Source: Argyresthia goedartella (lineage: Eukaryota > Arthropoda > Insecta > Lepidoptera > Argyresthiidae). Taken from it: 64,000 bases of DNA. Position numbers and translations under genes: made by a program. Location of the stretch: positions 13,231,501 to 13,295,500 of the forward strand of contig OX463807.1 in NCBI GenBank assembly GCA_949825045.1. The letters run 5' to 3'. Numbering within the stretch: the stretch's first letter is position 1; each line of letters starts with the position of its first letter. The notes below the pieces were generated by a model. That model saw only the letters and a program-made list of their open reading frames with translations, ran no database searches and was not told the origin of the DNA. This document shows positions 11,010-22,044 of this stretch, piece by piece.

Positions 11010-11870
11010 GGTTATTACTTTTTCTCTGTTATCTATGGTTTATAAAGAAGGAATTGAGCTATTGTTTTGTTATGTATGTTTAGTGACTGCTAAATAAACA
11101 AAATGGTGAACGGACGAAAATATTTGTTTCTCTTATAATAAATATGAATATGGAGACTTCCATGAGTAATTAGGGATTCTATGAGTAATTAGGGATTCAA
11201 CAGGTTATGGGCCCAGCACGCTTCAACTGCTTTGTTTTGTGTTATCTTTTGTTAATTCAATGTTACTTAAATGTTTATCTTTTATTGTAGCTATAATTAT
11301 CTATTGTCTCCTATTTTACATAAATTTTACCTAAATTTTACAAAATAAGCTGGGATTTTCTGGCAATCAAAAGAAAAATACTAGGACAATGGGTAAGCCC
11401 CACTTAAATATTGCCCATCAAAACATGCAGGTGCTACCTGGCAAAGAACTTGTATTAGAATTATTTCTTAATAATTCTGACACCGATGTTATTTGTATTA
11501 CAGAACACTGGTTAAGGGAAAATGTGATGTCTTTTAACATAAATAATTACAAGACGATAGATAATTATAGCTACAACAAAAGTTAAACATTGAAAGTTTT
11601 ATTGTAGCTATAATTATCTATTGTCTACTATTTTATAACAATTATTATTTAGAGTAAATTAGAATTGAGAGGGGATGATGAGGTTATTACTTTCACACTA
11701 TTATCTAAGGTGTATAAAGAAGGAATAGAGCTGTTGTTTTGTTATGTCAGTTTGGCAACTGGTAAGTTAATAAATTGGTGTACGGACGTAAATATTTGTT
11801 TCTCTAATAATAAATAGGAATATGGAGACTTCCATGCGTAATTAAATGAATTGAATCCCTATTCAACAGA
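11010..11870. repeat. Direct repeat pair flanking a LINE endonuclease fragment
   Basis: About 190 bp at 11010-11205 returns at 11680-11870. Shared words include GAGGTTATTACTTT, ATAAAGAAGGAATAGAGCT and AATATGGAGACTTCCATG. Between them, a shorter block, TTGTAGCTATAATTATCTAT, occurs directly at ~11286 and ~11602 and inverted at 11553-11576. The last pair makes a 24 bp hairpin stem with a 25 nt loop. The layout suggests tandem duplication or a rearranged mobile element. Confidence 0.7.
11389..11583 (+). pseudogene. LINE endonuclease N-terminal fragment
   Basis: A short frame reads LNIAHQNMQVLPGKELVLEL and then DVICITEHWLRENV. This is the start of the apurinic-type endonuclease of non-LTR retrotransposons: the first catalytic Asn in HQN, and the Glu in TEHWL that binds the metal. 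The frame ends at a stop inside the inverted repeat described at 11010-11870, and nothing downstream continues the domain, so it is a fragment. Confidence 0.55.
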
Positions 11871-13415
11871 ACCTTCTTCTGAGTCTAATGTATCCCATCA
11901 ACGCAAGACCATTTTTGGTAAATAACAGGGCGACATTAACTTAGCCGACCGAATTTTGAGAAGTGATATTACCATCATCATTTGAGTATAGTGAAACATT
12001 AGGCCGATTACTAGTAACAAAGGAAGGCCTTTGTTAGTTAATAGAGGCGTGTTGATGTTTAAGGCTACGTACCCCAAGGGTCGCAACAGAGCCCTATTGT
12101 TGTCACTCACGTGTCCGTCCGTCCGTCGCCTGTCACACAGGTTTTACAGCAAAATGGTAAACGGTACAGTCTTCAACTTTTCACAGAATAACATCTTGTT
12201 GACCCAAAGCCATATAAATTGTCAGACATTATTTTTGAATGTTTATAGGGGGGGGGGTCATTAAAGATAAAGGGGGGCGCGAAAAAAACTCGAGTAGAGT
12301 ATCGCTGTTTCGAACTAGTTGAAAAGATAAATTTTGTATTTTTGTTTTATAAAATATTGGAAAACGAAGGAATGAGAAGCCACCAAAGTCAGCTTTTAAT
12401 AAACTTTTGTACCGAAAACATTTCTAACTTCTTCGAACTAAAAATTTGGTGACAATGTTGATTATTGTGTATACGTACGTACTAATAAAAACCAATTTAT
12501 TATATATTTTCCCCCAATTTTAAGTCTTATGTTCTATATCTGGTACGGAACCCTGAATTTTTGTAGTCAGACAAGCACTTGGCAGGTTTTTGATACTTAG
12601 TAACTCGTATTGTTTGTTTGAGACTAGTGGTTTAGGTGTAACTGCAGGCTGCCGTCATATTATATTTCATGGGGTTGTTATGGATATCATAAGGTTAACC
12701 TACTTAAAAGGCGTATCGTACTTGGATATATAGGTATTTAATTTAAAAAAAACACATCTATAAATAAATTATTCGTTCACGTTTTTACTTAGGATGAGGC
12801 AAAACGGTTTTTATCTTGCCTATTTTAAACTCCACTGGGAATTTTTTAAGGGTTCCGAATTTAATCAATGCTGCCCTCATAGACAATTTGCATTCGCTAA
12901 CTTATCACTCGCTACGATGACGTTGAGTAAATGTATGCGATTTGACGTTTGCCGTGCAAAGTCACGTGATAATTTACAAAAAAAAAACACTAATATAAAC
13001 TTATTTAGTATATACCTGAAATGGATAAGAAATGATAAACACATAATAATGAGATTAAATGATTATATTTGCAGGGCATAAGATGGAAGGAAGGATAGGC
13101 AGGGCAGTCCGAGCAAAATATACCCTAATCCCCTCCCCGTACGTGGGAGTTAATCCCAAAGTAATGATACTCCCTGAGCATTATTAGGCCAAGGTAATGA
13201 TGGGTATAAAAGACTGCGTTATATTTTTATTTTAGGGAGAAGCAGGTTGCTTTATTAAGCTCTTTTGGAGTCATCGGGTTCTTTGCATCAGCTACTTTTT
13301 CGCGTAATATTTTTATTACAAGTGCTTATATTTTTAATTTAAAATAATAATATAAAGCCGAGCCAAATTGGATCTCTTCAAAATAGGAATTGTATAATTG
13401 CGAACAAAACATTAT
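11871..13415. other. No gene seen; dispersed repeat sequence in intron 3
   Basis: The block 12090-12160 contains CACGTGTCCGTCCGTCCGTC with a TTTTACAGCAAAATGGTAAACGG-like continuation, and 48470-48540 has a related ACGGACAGACTGACAGACGG block; both look like arms of a common insect repeat. No coding or splice evidence was found. Confidence 0.4.
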
Positions 13416-13500
13416 AATAAAAAATATAGTTTGTCCGGTTACATCTTTAAATACTTTTAAAATAAAAAATATAGTTTGACCGGTTACATCTTTAAATACT
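13416..13500. repeat. 45 bp tandem duplication
   Basis: AATAAAAAATATAGTTTG.CCGGTTACATCTTTAAATACT occurs at 13416-13455 and again at 13461-13500 with one mismatch. Confidence 0.85.
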
Positions 13501-13779
13501 AGTATACATATTGCAACAATTCCTTACTTACTTTATTTACTTTTTTGTTTGAAACTTTTTAGTTCGCTTTTAGGCCCACCAGTCGTTTTTTTTATTTAGT
13601 AATTTTATACTTTGAAGTGACACGACTTGTCCACGATAATGACTTTGAGTTTTAATTAAGAGTTCAGTTAGCTCACAAAATTTTAAACAACTTGTTCTTT
13701 CTTGCACCCCAATGATATACCTACTCTAAAGAATTAATTTCACAGAAGTTTACTAAAATCGAATGATCTTCAATCGATG

Positions 13780-14290
13780 ATGTAAATCTTCAATCGATTT
13801 ACATTTAAACAATTGATTTAGTTCACTGCATGAGTCTACTCGTATTCTGATTCTGTACTGTCTACGAAAGGGTAAAATCTCCAAGAAGTAGTTTTATCCA
13901 GTTGGACAATTTATTTGCCCTTTGACGGGGGGCTCCACCCCCTGCCCCTTTCCCCAATCCCCTATACGTTCTTTCACTCCAACCATATACCTAATAATTG
14001 ATTTAGTTAACTGCACCAGTATACTCGTATTTAGATTAGGTACTGTCTGCGAAAAGGTCAAAGCTCCAACTAGTATTTTTGTCCAATTGCAAAATTTATT
14101 TCTCCTTTAATAGGGGGTGCGCTCCGCCACCTACCCTCCATCTGTTTTGGTACTCCCATCACGTACCTACTGATATAAATTAGTGCGCGAGTCTACTCGT
14201 ATTCAGATTAGATACTAGCTGCGAAAGGGTCAAAGCTCCATGTAGTATTTTTATCCAGTTTTACTATATACAGTCCTACGTCATTTCTTA
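13780..14290 (+). repeat. ~180 bp tandem repeat with GC-rich hairpin, three units
   Basis: Each unit has TTTAGTT.ACTGCA..AGT.TACTCGTATT, then TACTGTCTACGAAAGGGT, then CCAAGAAGTAG.TTTTATCCAGTT, and the first two continue to a GC-rich potential hairpin: GGGGGGCTCCACCCC at ~13926-13942 and GGGGGTGCGCTCCGCC at ~14112-14130. The third unit is cut short. The same unit, reverse-complemented, forms the array at 53330-53790 (hairpin GGGGGCGAAGCCCCC). Confidence 0.8.
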
Positions 14291-14673
14291 CATACCGATT
14301 ATGTCCTAAGAATTAATTTAGTTTGTAAACTTCTTTTAATATACGGGACGTCCCTACATTGAAATAAAAGTGACAACTGGTGGTTAGATCGGTTTATTAT
14401 AAAATAATAGGGTCTTTTCCTTGGTGGCCGGGCTTACATTTAGCTAGCCTTATTATCTTAATGTTGATGTTATTTCTCTAGAATTCGGATAAAAACAACA
14501 ATGACGCACTGTTCTACATAAGTACACAGTTAGGGTTCCTATCTCAGATGCTGCTACACACATTTCAAAACACATTAATGTCAAATACATGTAAACTTAA
14601 AGAAAGGATTGAACGATGAAAGTAAGCGATTGATTGTCTAAAGTCTCATATTATATATTTTTTCAATACTCTT
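14291..14673. other. No gene; block shared with 5020-5100
   Basis: 14380-14455 ends in TTGGTGGCCGGGCTTAC and resembles 5020-5100 over about 75 bp, including GGTCG/ATCGGTTTATTA. It may be the end of an unidentified dispersed element. The remainder holds nothing recognisable. Confidence 0.35.
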
Positions 14674-14719
14674 ATGTGTATAGGCTGTTCAAATCTACCT
14701 TTGAAACGAAATATAATTT

Positions 14720-15484
14720 ATGCTGTATGTTACAATAGCGAATACAAAAGTTCAGCTACAACGCCAGAATGCGGAATTGGTGGGCATTCGTGCATCGCAC
14801 CGCACTCCAACACGTGTGTCCGCCACTCACCTCTACTACCAAAGTATGTGCTCAGAGAAAAACTCATTCTCCAACAAAGTAGGTGCAGGATTTGGGCCTC
14901 TATTACATTAGCGGCTTAACCAAAAAGTAACGAACATTTTCTGTCCAAATAGTTCATTTGTAGATCTTGTGAAGATAATTAGTCGCGGTATCTATGATGC
15001 GCGGATCAGCACTATTGTAATTATGGTGGGAAATCATTCAAACATAAGTCGGAATGATTTGAATAAAAGTGTTGAAACACTTCTAGACTTACATAGTAGG
15101 ATGAAATGCAAATTTATACTATGCAATTTTCCATATGCCTGTAATTTGACAGAACTACAGAACAAGTCTGTGCATAGAATGAATATTCATTTATTCAATT
15201 TAACGTGTCATGACAGCGATGCTATTTTATATTTCGACATGAATAATTTTATTCATAACTTTACGCTGACACAGGATACATTGTACCTGTCTAATAAATA
15301 TAGAACATTAGTAGCTACATTGTTAGCTTATAATATATGCGACGCAGCTATAGCTGGTTTAACCAAGTTCAACTTGAAATCAGCTTATGTTAAGAGTAAT
15401 ATGGCATGCACCCCTATTAAGAATTCACCTGTTAATCATACTTTGCATGCAACATTGGAATCTGTCCCAAATAATTTAAATTAG
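14720..15484 (+). pseudogene. LINE ORF1-like protein with possible SGNH-esterase domain
   Basis: A single reading frame with one TAG (14909-14911) runs through the region; its longest open part is 171 codons from 14969. It contains TIVIMVGNHSNISR, CKFILCNFPYACNLTELQ and DTLYLSNKYRTLVATLLAYN. The order (Gly-Asn block, LQNxxVHRMN helix, D-x-L-Y-L-S near the end) recalls the SGNH/GDSL esterase-like domain found in ORF1 of some insect LINEs. That is inference by pattern; the catalytic Ser block is not seen. It abuts the 3' side of LINE A, which runs on the opposite strand. An alternative is an unknown host-derived retrogene. Confidence 0.4.
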
Positions 15485-15485
15485 T

Positions 15486-18112
15486 TCATAAGACAATAGA
15501 AGAAATCTCTAGCATACAAGAGCCACTAAATATGTCAAAATGTAACCCGTGAAATATGTAGCGTCTTAGTGTTGTTTGGTGTATGTATAATTGTCGGACT
15601 GTGAGGAGCTCACAGTTCTTGTACAGGTCAGCTCTAGGGAAGCTGTACGGCTTGAAAGTGGAAACCTTTAGCAGCGATCTTTGTGCTCGTTCCAGTTCGA
15701 TCAAGTGTGTTTTACAGGCCCAACCCCATGCTGGAATACAGTACGTTAAAACGGATTGTGCAAGCGTATAGTAAACGGTCTTCAAAAGGTAGGGTGGTGC
15801 TATATGTCTGAGTTTTTTGAAGATCCAGATTAGCTTTCTCAATCGACCTGCTAGCATTTTAATGTGGGGCTTCCAAGTCAGGTTATCGTCAATGATGACT
15901 CCAAGATATTTTATGGTGTTGCTTTTTGCCATGGCAGGGCATTGGCAATTAATGTTACTGTAATCTTTGCAACTATGCACTTTGATCTTAAAGTCGGGGG
16001 GTGGTTGCCCTCTATTAATGATAGAGAAGGTTAAATATTGTGACTTAGATATATTAAGAGTGAGGAGATTGTTTTTGAGCCAGGATGAAATAATAGCAAG
16101 CCCCGTCTCTGCATGACTACGAGCTAGGTCCCACGAATCCCCATGAAAGACCAATGCTGTGTCATCTGCAAAAGTTACTATTTTACAGTTGTCTAGTTTA
16201 TGTTGGCAAAGGCCATTAATGTAGATGAGAAATAGTGTGGGTCCCAGCACGCTACCCTGGGGAACTTAATATGCTTTATCCATGTCACTGCTAATTAAAT
16301 TATCGATTTTTATGCGTTGAACTTGGTTTTGTAGATAGTTTTGAAAGATGGCAAGGGATTCCCCTTGCCATCCCCCTAAGAATACCCCTTATACCCATTT
16401 TCTCCATTTTGTTTATTAGAATGGGCACTGAAACCGTATCAAAAGCCTTGGCAAGGTCTAAAAATACTCCTATACACTTCTGTCTTTTATCTAGTCTTTG
16501 AACGATTTCTTCAGTTAGTGAGAGCACGGCATCTACAGTTGACCTACCCCCTCTAAATCCAAATTGTGACCCTGATAGAAGCTTTTGCTCATGTAGAAAT
16601 TTTTGGAGCCTACGATTAAGAAGCTTCTCTATTATTTTTAATAGAACGGGTAGGACCGAAATGGGCCTGTAGTTGCCAATTTCGCTTTTGTCTCCACTTT
16701 TAAATATTGGAAGTACCAGAGATCGTTTAAACACGTCAGGGAATATACCTGTTGAGAAACAGTTGTTTATCATATGCGTCAATGGTTTTACTATAAGACT
16801 CTTGGCTAGTTTAATCGTCCTTGTGGATATTTCGTCCCAACCTATAGCGCAGTCTAACTTTAGATTTAGTATTGTTGTTTCAACTTCGGATTCATCGGTA
16901 TCCAGGAGTACAAAAGTGTTTAGATTTGTGTTACAATCAGAATTTGTTACTATTTTGTCTATACCGTTAGGATTGTTTTTGATTTTCTCAGCTAGTTGTT
17001 TCCCTATGTTCACAAAATAATTGTTAATAAATTCTAGTGACTGAGCAGTAGTTTGTTCAAGTTCCAATAGTTCCGGGTTACTCTTTTTGTTTTTATCCAT
17101 ATTGGCTATTTTTTTTATTGTTTTCCAGGTTTTCTTGGTGCTATTTGAAGCTAACTTTAGTTCTGTGCGCTCATATGAGATTTAAATTTTTTTCAAAAGA
17201 TTATTACAGAAATTTCTGTACCGGCGGTACGTGGTTGCTAGTCTAAGATTATCTGGGGTTTTTCTTATTTATGATGCATTTTATCCCTATTTCTTACACA
17301 ACGCAGTAATCCAACAGTCATCCATGGCTTAATTGTTCTACATCTTTGTGTAATAGTTTGTGTCTCAGTGTTTTCATATATAGTTTTTGAAATTATGTCC
17401 ACCATCATATTCGCAGCTTCATTGGGGTCAGTTTTAGTTGTTATATCGCTTAGGTTTGAAATCGATAGTTGTTTTATTATATTTTCATAATTAACTTTTT
17501 TGTTTTTATGTTTTGGTGTTTTAGTTTTAAGGTTAAGCACTACTGTTGAATGATCCGTGACCGAGTTATCTAGAACCGTGACATAAGCGCAATTTTGTGT
17601 TTTCAATAACAATATGTGATCCAAGCAATTATTTCCTCTTGTAGGTAAGCTATGAGCTGGTAATAAGCCATGTTCTGCGGTAAGATTTAGATAATTAGTA
17701 CTTCTTGTGTCTGTGTTATTTGGTTTTATGTCTATATTCATATCGCCGATCGTAATAATATGTTTATAGGATTTTAGTGACTGTAGGCTTAAGTCTATGG
17801 AGTTGATGAAATTTTCTATATTTTGTATAGATGGTGATCGATAAACTGCCAGAATTGCTGTTTGCTCTCCTATCCTTATAATTAAAGTAGTTATATCAGT
17901 CAATACCGGTTCTTCAATCGTATACTTAATGTTACTCCTGATGTACGCGAGTATGTATCGTTTTGGTTACGACATACTTGTGTGCAGTGTAGGTTATAGT
18001 TGGGTATTGTAGGGAGAGTTTTATCAGCGTCGAGCCAGCATTCAGTCAATATCATAATGTCGCATTCAAAGTTCAGCTGTGTTAGGGTTGTGGTGAAGTT
18101 ATTTATATTTAT
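15486..18112 (-). pseudogene. LINE A, main part of ORF2 (endonuclease + RT), decayed
   Basis: Read on the minus strand from 18112: endonuclease (FECDIMILTECWLDADK; ILAVYRSPS; ITIGDMNIDI; NSVTDHSTVVLNL), then RT (NYRPISVLPVLLKIIEKLLN, GVFLDLAKAFDTV, PTLFLIYINGL, TFADDTALVF, IKYLGVIIDDNLTWKPH). Frames break near 17900, 17265-17100 and 16300-16250, so it cannot make an active protein. It is the same broad family as LINE B but clearly diverged. Its missing 5' piece lies at 23540-24018, beyond LINE B, which inserted into it. The 3' end is lost: similarity to LINE B stops near 15540. Confidence 0.9.
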
Positions 18113-18118
18113 GTTTAT
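18113..18118. repeat. Target-site duplication (left) of LINE B
   Basis: GTTTAT here matches 23534-23539. Removing LINE B and one copy joins LINE A in frame across the site: the minus strand then reads QNIRSININI followed by the rest of the endonuclease. Confidence 0.85.
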
Positions 18119-18359
18119 ACAAAATACAAAATACAAAATACAAAAAGCTTTATTCACCAACAAACTTAATTTTAGATTACAAGTTGATTAGGGCTTCCTT
18201 TTAAGTAAAAAATACCTGTACCAGGAAGCCCCGCTCTTCCATATCTGGGTAACATTATGTTAAGCATGTGGATAGCAATCCATACATCTTTTGATTTTGA
18301 GTAGGGAAAGTTAATTTTAATTTATATCTAAGTTTATATAAGTTTGACTTCAATGCGAC

Positions 18360-18455
18360 GTAATAAAATTAAAAGAATTTGTTGAAACTGCTTAGGTACC
18401 TACATTGATGTAACAAAATTAGTAGATGTTGAAACTACTTAGGTACCTACATTGT
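18360..18455. repeat. ~48 bp tandem duplication in LINE B 3' region
   Basis: GTAATAAAATTAAAAG...GTTGAAACTGCTTAGGTACC TACATTGAT is followed at once by a near copy with GTAACAAAATTAG...ACTACTTAGGTACC. It lies within the 3' untranslated region. Confidence 0.8.
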
Positions 18456-18548
18456 TATTCAAATAAAAATAAAAATATAAAATAATGTAAATATTCTAGG
18501 CTATTCACTTTCATCTTTGTGTGTTAGTGTGAGGAAGGTTGTGAGGGT

Positions 18549-18659
<111 letters not shown>

Positions 18660-18776
18660 GGCGTGTATGTGTTGGGTAGGGGTGTGAGTGTGTGGATATG
18701 GCTGTCTGAGGGTGTGGATTTGTAGTGTGTACATACACATGTACAAATTTGGGTTGCCACTTTAAGAGTTGATTTC

Positions 18777-21728
18777 TCATTTTGTTTTATTTTTGATTAG
18801 AACTTCTGTTTCATCATAATTTTTTTCCATTAGCCAATCAGTTATTAGTTTTTTACAGTGATAGAATGTCATCGGAAATATGTTAAGTTCTTTATTTGCC
18901 AAGTTGTATAGTAGCGATGATTGGTTTTTATACTGCCTGTAGGCGTATTCTGTGCTCACTATGTGTGCAGGGGCTACATTGTGTTTTCTTCTTTTAATTG
19001 TTAAATTAGGATCAAATTCCAGCTTTCTGTGTAGTTTCATTATAATGTTAAGTATATAAAGCTTCCTTACTGTCAGTTCCTTACAGGATTGATAGAGTTC
19101 GTTTGTGGGAAATAAGCGAGATTTGAAGTACATGATTTTTAGAAGTGATCTCTGGGCTCTTTCTATATCTATAAATTTTGTTTTAATGGCACCTCCCCAG
19201 ACAGGAATACAATATATTATCACGGATTGAACTAGAGAGACATAAATTTTACTTAGAATCTGTTTTGTAGCAATGTGTCGTAGTATTTTAAAAACCCAGG
19301 TTAGCTTGCGTATTCTACCTATAATAAGATCTATGTGTAACTTCCAGGTCAATGTTTGGTCAAGTATAACACCAAGATATTTTATGTGTGACACCTTGTT
19401 TATCACAGGGCAAGAGCATAAGAAGTCGTCGTTCAGACAGTTTGTGGACTCATGAATTTTTATATAAAAGTCAGTTTCAGGTTGAGTTTTGACAGTTGTT
19501 GTAAAGCAGATATTATTTGTTTTAGAGGAATTTAACGTGAGGAGGTTACGCTTTAACCAGTTACCTATTCTAGAAAGACCAGTTTCTGTCATCTCCTTGA
19601 CCTCACTCCAGGAGCTTCCTGTGAAAACAATAGCTGTGTCGTCTGCGTAAGTGAATATCTGGCCATTATTTACTTTCATGTTACACAAATCGTTAATATA
19701 TATTAGAAAGAGTGTCGGGCCCAGGACACTTCCTTGTGGCACACCATAGGATATAGAAGTCTCCTCACTAATATAAGGGCCTATTTTAACACGCTGGGTT
19801 CTATCATGTAGGTAGCTAGTTAGTAAATCAAGCGGATTACCCCGTATGCCAATATTTTCTAGTTTCTGGACAAGAATGGAGCCTGAGACGGTATCGAAAG
19901 CCTTTTTTAAATCCAGAAAGACTGTAAGGCATTTTTTCTGTTTGTCAACATTTTCCACAATAAGTGAGGTCAAAGAGATGACAGCGTCTTCAGTTGATAA
20001 ACTTTGTCGGAAGCCATACTGCTTCTCAGAGAGGATGTTGTACGCATTCAAATATTTAAGTAGTCTATTATTTATTATTTTTTCTAAAATTTTTGAGATA
20101 GATGGCAGGACTGAGATTGGCCGGTAGTTTGTGCAATCGTCTTTGTCACCTTCCTTATACACAGGGGTGATAATCGATTTTTTCAGGACTGTAGGAAACA
20201 AACCTTTATCAAAACAAAGATTTACTAGATGGGAGATAATTGGGACAACAAGCCTATTTGCCATGTTGAGGAATTTGACCGTAATACCATCCCACCCCGG
20301 GGCACTATCAGCTTTAAGGCTCACAAGAACGGAGTGCACTTCACTTGGATCTGTTTCAAGAAGTACAAAAGATTGCAGTTGAGGGTCAGGTAAGATCTGT
20401 TCGTTGTTTATAGCCCTGCTTTGAATGTCCTCAGCCAGATTCCTTCCTATATCTGCAAAGTATTTATTCGTAAGGTTGATTGACAAATCAGGAGATGAAT
20501 GAGAGTTTAGCAAGCTTGTACTTTGGGTTTTTTTTTGTTTGAATTTTGTCATGTTGTTTATAGTATTCCACATAGATTTTGGGTTTTTTGTAGATTTATC
20601 TAGTAATTCTCTGTCGTATCTGCGTTTTAATTTCTTTATTAGATTATTACAAAAATTTCGGTATCTTCTGAACGTTATCCTCAGAATTTCATTATCAGGG
20701 TCAGAACTTAATTTACGCTGCATTTTGTTTCTATTTCTGATGCATCTTAGTATGCCTTGAGATATCCAGGGTTTAATTGTTCTTTTGCTTTTAGGAATAT
20801 GGATTTGCTTTGTATTTTCTTGAAGAGACTCAGTTAGTTTTTCTATAAGTTTAGTTGCCACGATATTAGGATCCTTTTGTAGAATTAGGTCCGAAAGACC
20901 TTTGCTCTCAAGACTTGTGAGTGCATTTTCGTATGTAATGACTGTTTTCCATTTTTTTACAGTTTTGGTACTGTTTGATAGTTTTAGCAGAGTTAACAAG
21001 TGATCTGTGACAGAAGTATTTAAAACTGCGATAAAAGCTGACTTAGAAACCCTGTCTATTTTCAAAATAAAATGATCCAGGCAGTTTTCTTCTCTAGTAG
21101 GGAAATAATGGCCGGGTAATAGTCCATGATTAATTAATGTGTCTAAGTAGCTTAGTCTATTTTTCTTGTCTTGAGATCGTTCATTTAGTTTAGGAATAAT
21201 ATTAATATTTATATCGCCAGCTATTACAATATTTTTATGGGCCTCAATTGAGTCTAGGTGTTTGCTAAGGGAGTCTAAAAATGACTCAGCATCTTCGTTC
21301 GAAGGTGAACGGTAAATTCCCAAGATAACGATATTATTCAAATTTATTTGCAAGCATGACGCCCCAGCAAGAGTTATTTCCACAACATTAACTGCATGGT
21401 TATTTTTGACATATACTACAACCCCATCATTTTGGTTCAGTTGATTGGTCGTAGAAAAAGCCATGTAATTATGGATATCGGGTACGGTTTTGTTTGGGTT
21501 AAGTCTACATTCTGTAAGGATCATAATATCTATTTCAACATTGAGGTCTGTTATAGTTATTTGCAAATCTTCAAGATTACTATAGATGCTTCTTATGTTT
21601 TGTTGGATAATAGTTAAATCGGTGTTTTGGAAACGCTCCACAGAACGTAAGTCATCTGAAGTGCATTGAATTGCATGTGCAGTTTCAGCGTCATCTATAT
21701 CTTTTATAATGTCTAGGGGATTAAGCAT
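18777..21728 (-). CDS. LINE B ORF2: endonuclease-reverse transcriptase, 983 aa
   Basis: This protein nicks target DNA and copies the element RNA at the nick (target-primed reverse transcription). Residues ~38-245 form the apurinic-type endonuclease: QQNIRS (42-47), LTEC with Glu73, YRSPS (139-143), AGDININI with Asp172/Asn174 and VTDH (240-243; the family usually has SDH). The RT follows: NYRPISVLPSISKILEK (~534-550), VFLDLKKAFDTV with Asp606, YGVPQGSVLGP (661-671), YADD (694-697) and HIKYLGVILDQTLTWKLH. A C-terminal RNase H is not apparent. The frame is unbroken and of the expected length. The start is the first ATG after the stop-rich spacer behind ORF1; an earlier start is excluded only by eye. 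It is antisense to CRHBP. Confidence 0.92.
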   Translation of the reverse strand: MLNPLDIIKDIDDAETAHAIQCTSDDLRSVERFQNTDLTIIQQNIRSIYSNLEDLQITITDLNVEIDIMILTECRLNPNKTVPDIHNYMAFSTTNQLNQNDGVVVYVKNNHAVNVVEITLAGASCLQINLNNIVILGIYRSPSNEDAESFLDSLSKHLDSIEAHKNIVIAGDININIIPKLNERSQDKKNRLSYLDTLINHGLLPGHYFPTREENCLDHFILKIDRVSKSAFIAVLNTSVTDHLLTLLKLSNSTKTVKKWKTVITYENALTSLESKGLSDLILQKDPNIVATKLIEKLTESLQENTKQIHIPKSKRTIKPWISQGILRCIRNRNKMQRKLSSDPDNEILRITFRRYRNFCNNLIKKLKRRYDRELLDKSTKNPKSMWNTINNMTKFKQKKTQSTSLLNSHSSPDLSINLTNKYFADIGRNLAEDIQSRAINNEQILPDPQLQSFVLLETDPSEVHSVLVSLKADSAPGWDGITVKFLNMANRLVVPIISHLVNLCFDKGLFPTVLKKSIITPVYKEGDKDDCTNYRPISVLPSISKILEKIINNRLLKYLNAYNILSEKQYGFRQSLSTEDAVISLTSLIVENVDKQKKCLTVFLDLKKAFDTVSGSILVQKLENIGIRGNPLDLLTSYLHDRTQRVKIGPYISEETSISYGVPQGSVLGPTLFLIYINDLCNMKVNNGQIFTYADDTAIVFTGSSWSEVKEMTETGLSRIGNWLKRNLLTLNSSKTNNICFTTTVKTQPETDFYIKIHESTNCLNDDFLCSCPVINKVSHIKYLGVILDQTLTWKLHIDLIIGRIRKLTWVFKILRHIATKQILSKIYVSLVQSVIIYCIPVWGGAIKTKFIDIERAQRSLLKIMYFKSRLFPTNELYQSCKELTVRKLYILNIIMKLHRKLEFDPNLTIKRRKHNVAPAHIVSTEYAYRQYKNQSSLLYNLANKELNIFPMTFYHCKKLITDWLMEKNYDETEVLIKNKTK

Positions 21729-22044
21729 TATAAGCTAAGTTAATTCTGTGATTCGTTTCCGTGTAGTATGTGTGAAGCTTGAAATTGGAGTACCATTTCA
21801 AAATTTTGTTTTTAAATTTATTATAATATATTCGTTCTATTTTGTATCTATGAGTGGCGTGTTTGGGGAGAGAGTCGGTGTGTATTTGAGTTAGGTGTGT
21901 GTTGTGTGTGTACACGATATATTTGATTGTGGATGTGTGATTTTTTAAAGTGAGTATGTTGTGTGAATGAATTAATGAAAGTAACAAACTGTGATAACAG
22001 TAAAATACAGTGCAGATAGAATCTGACTTACAAGAGTTTCGTAG

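Noticed and set aside
13926..13946. Rho-independent terminator-like GC hairpin
   Set aside because: This is eukaryotic DNA, and the hairpin is one unit of a tandem repeat.
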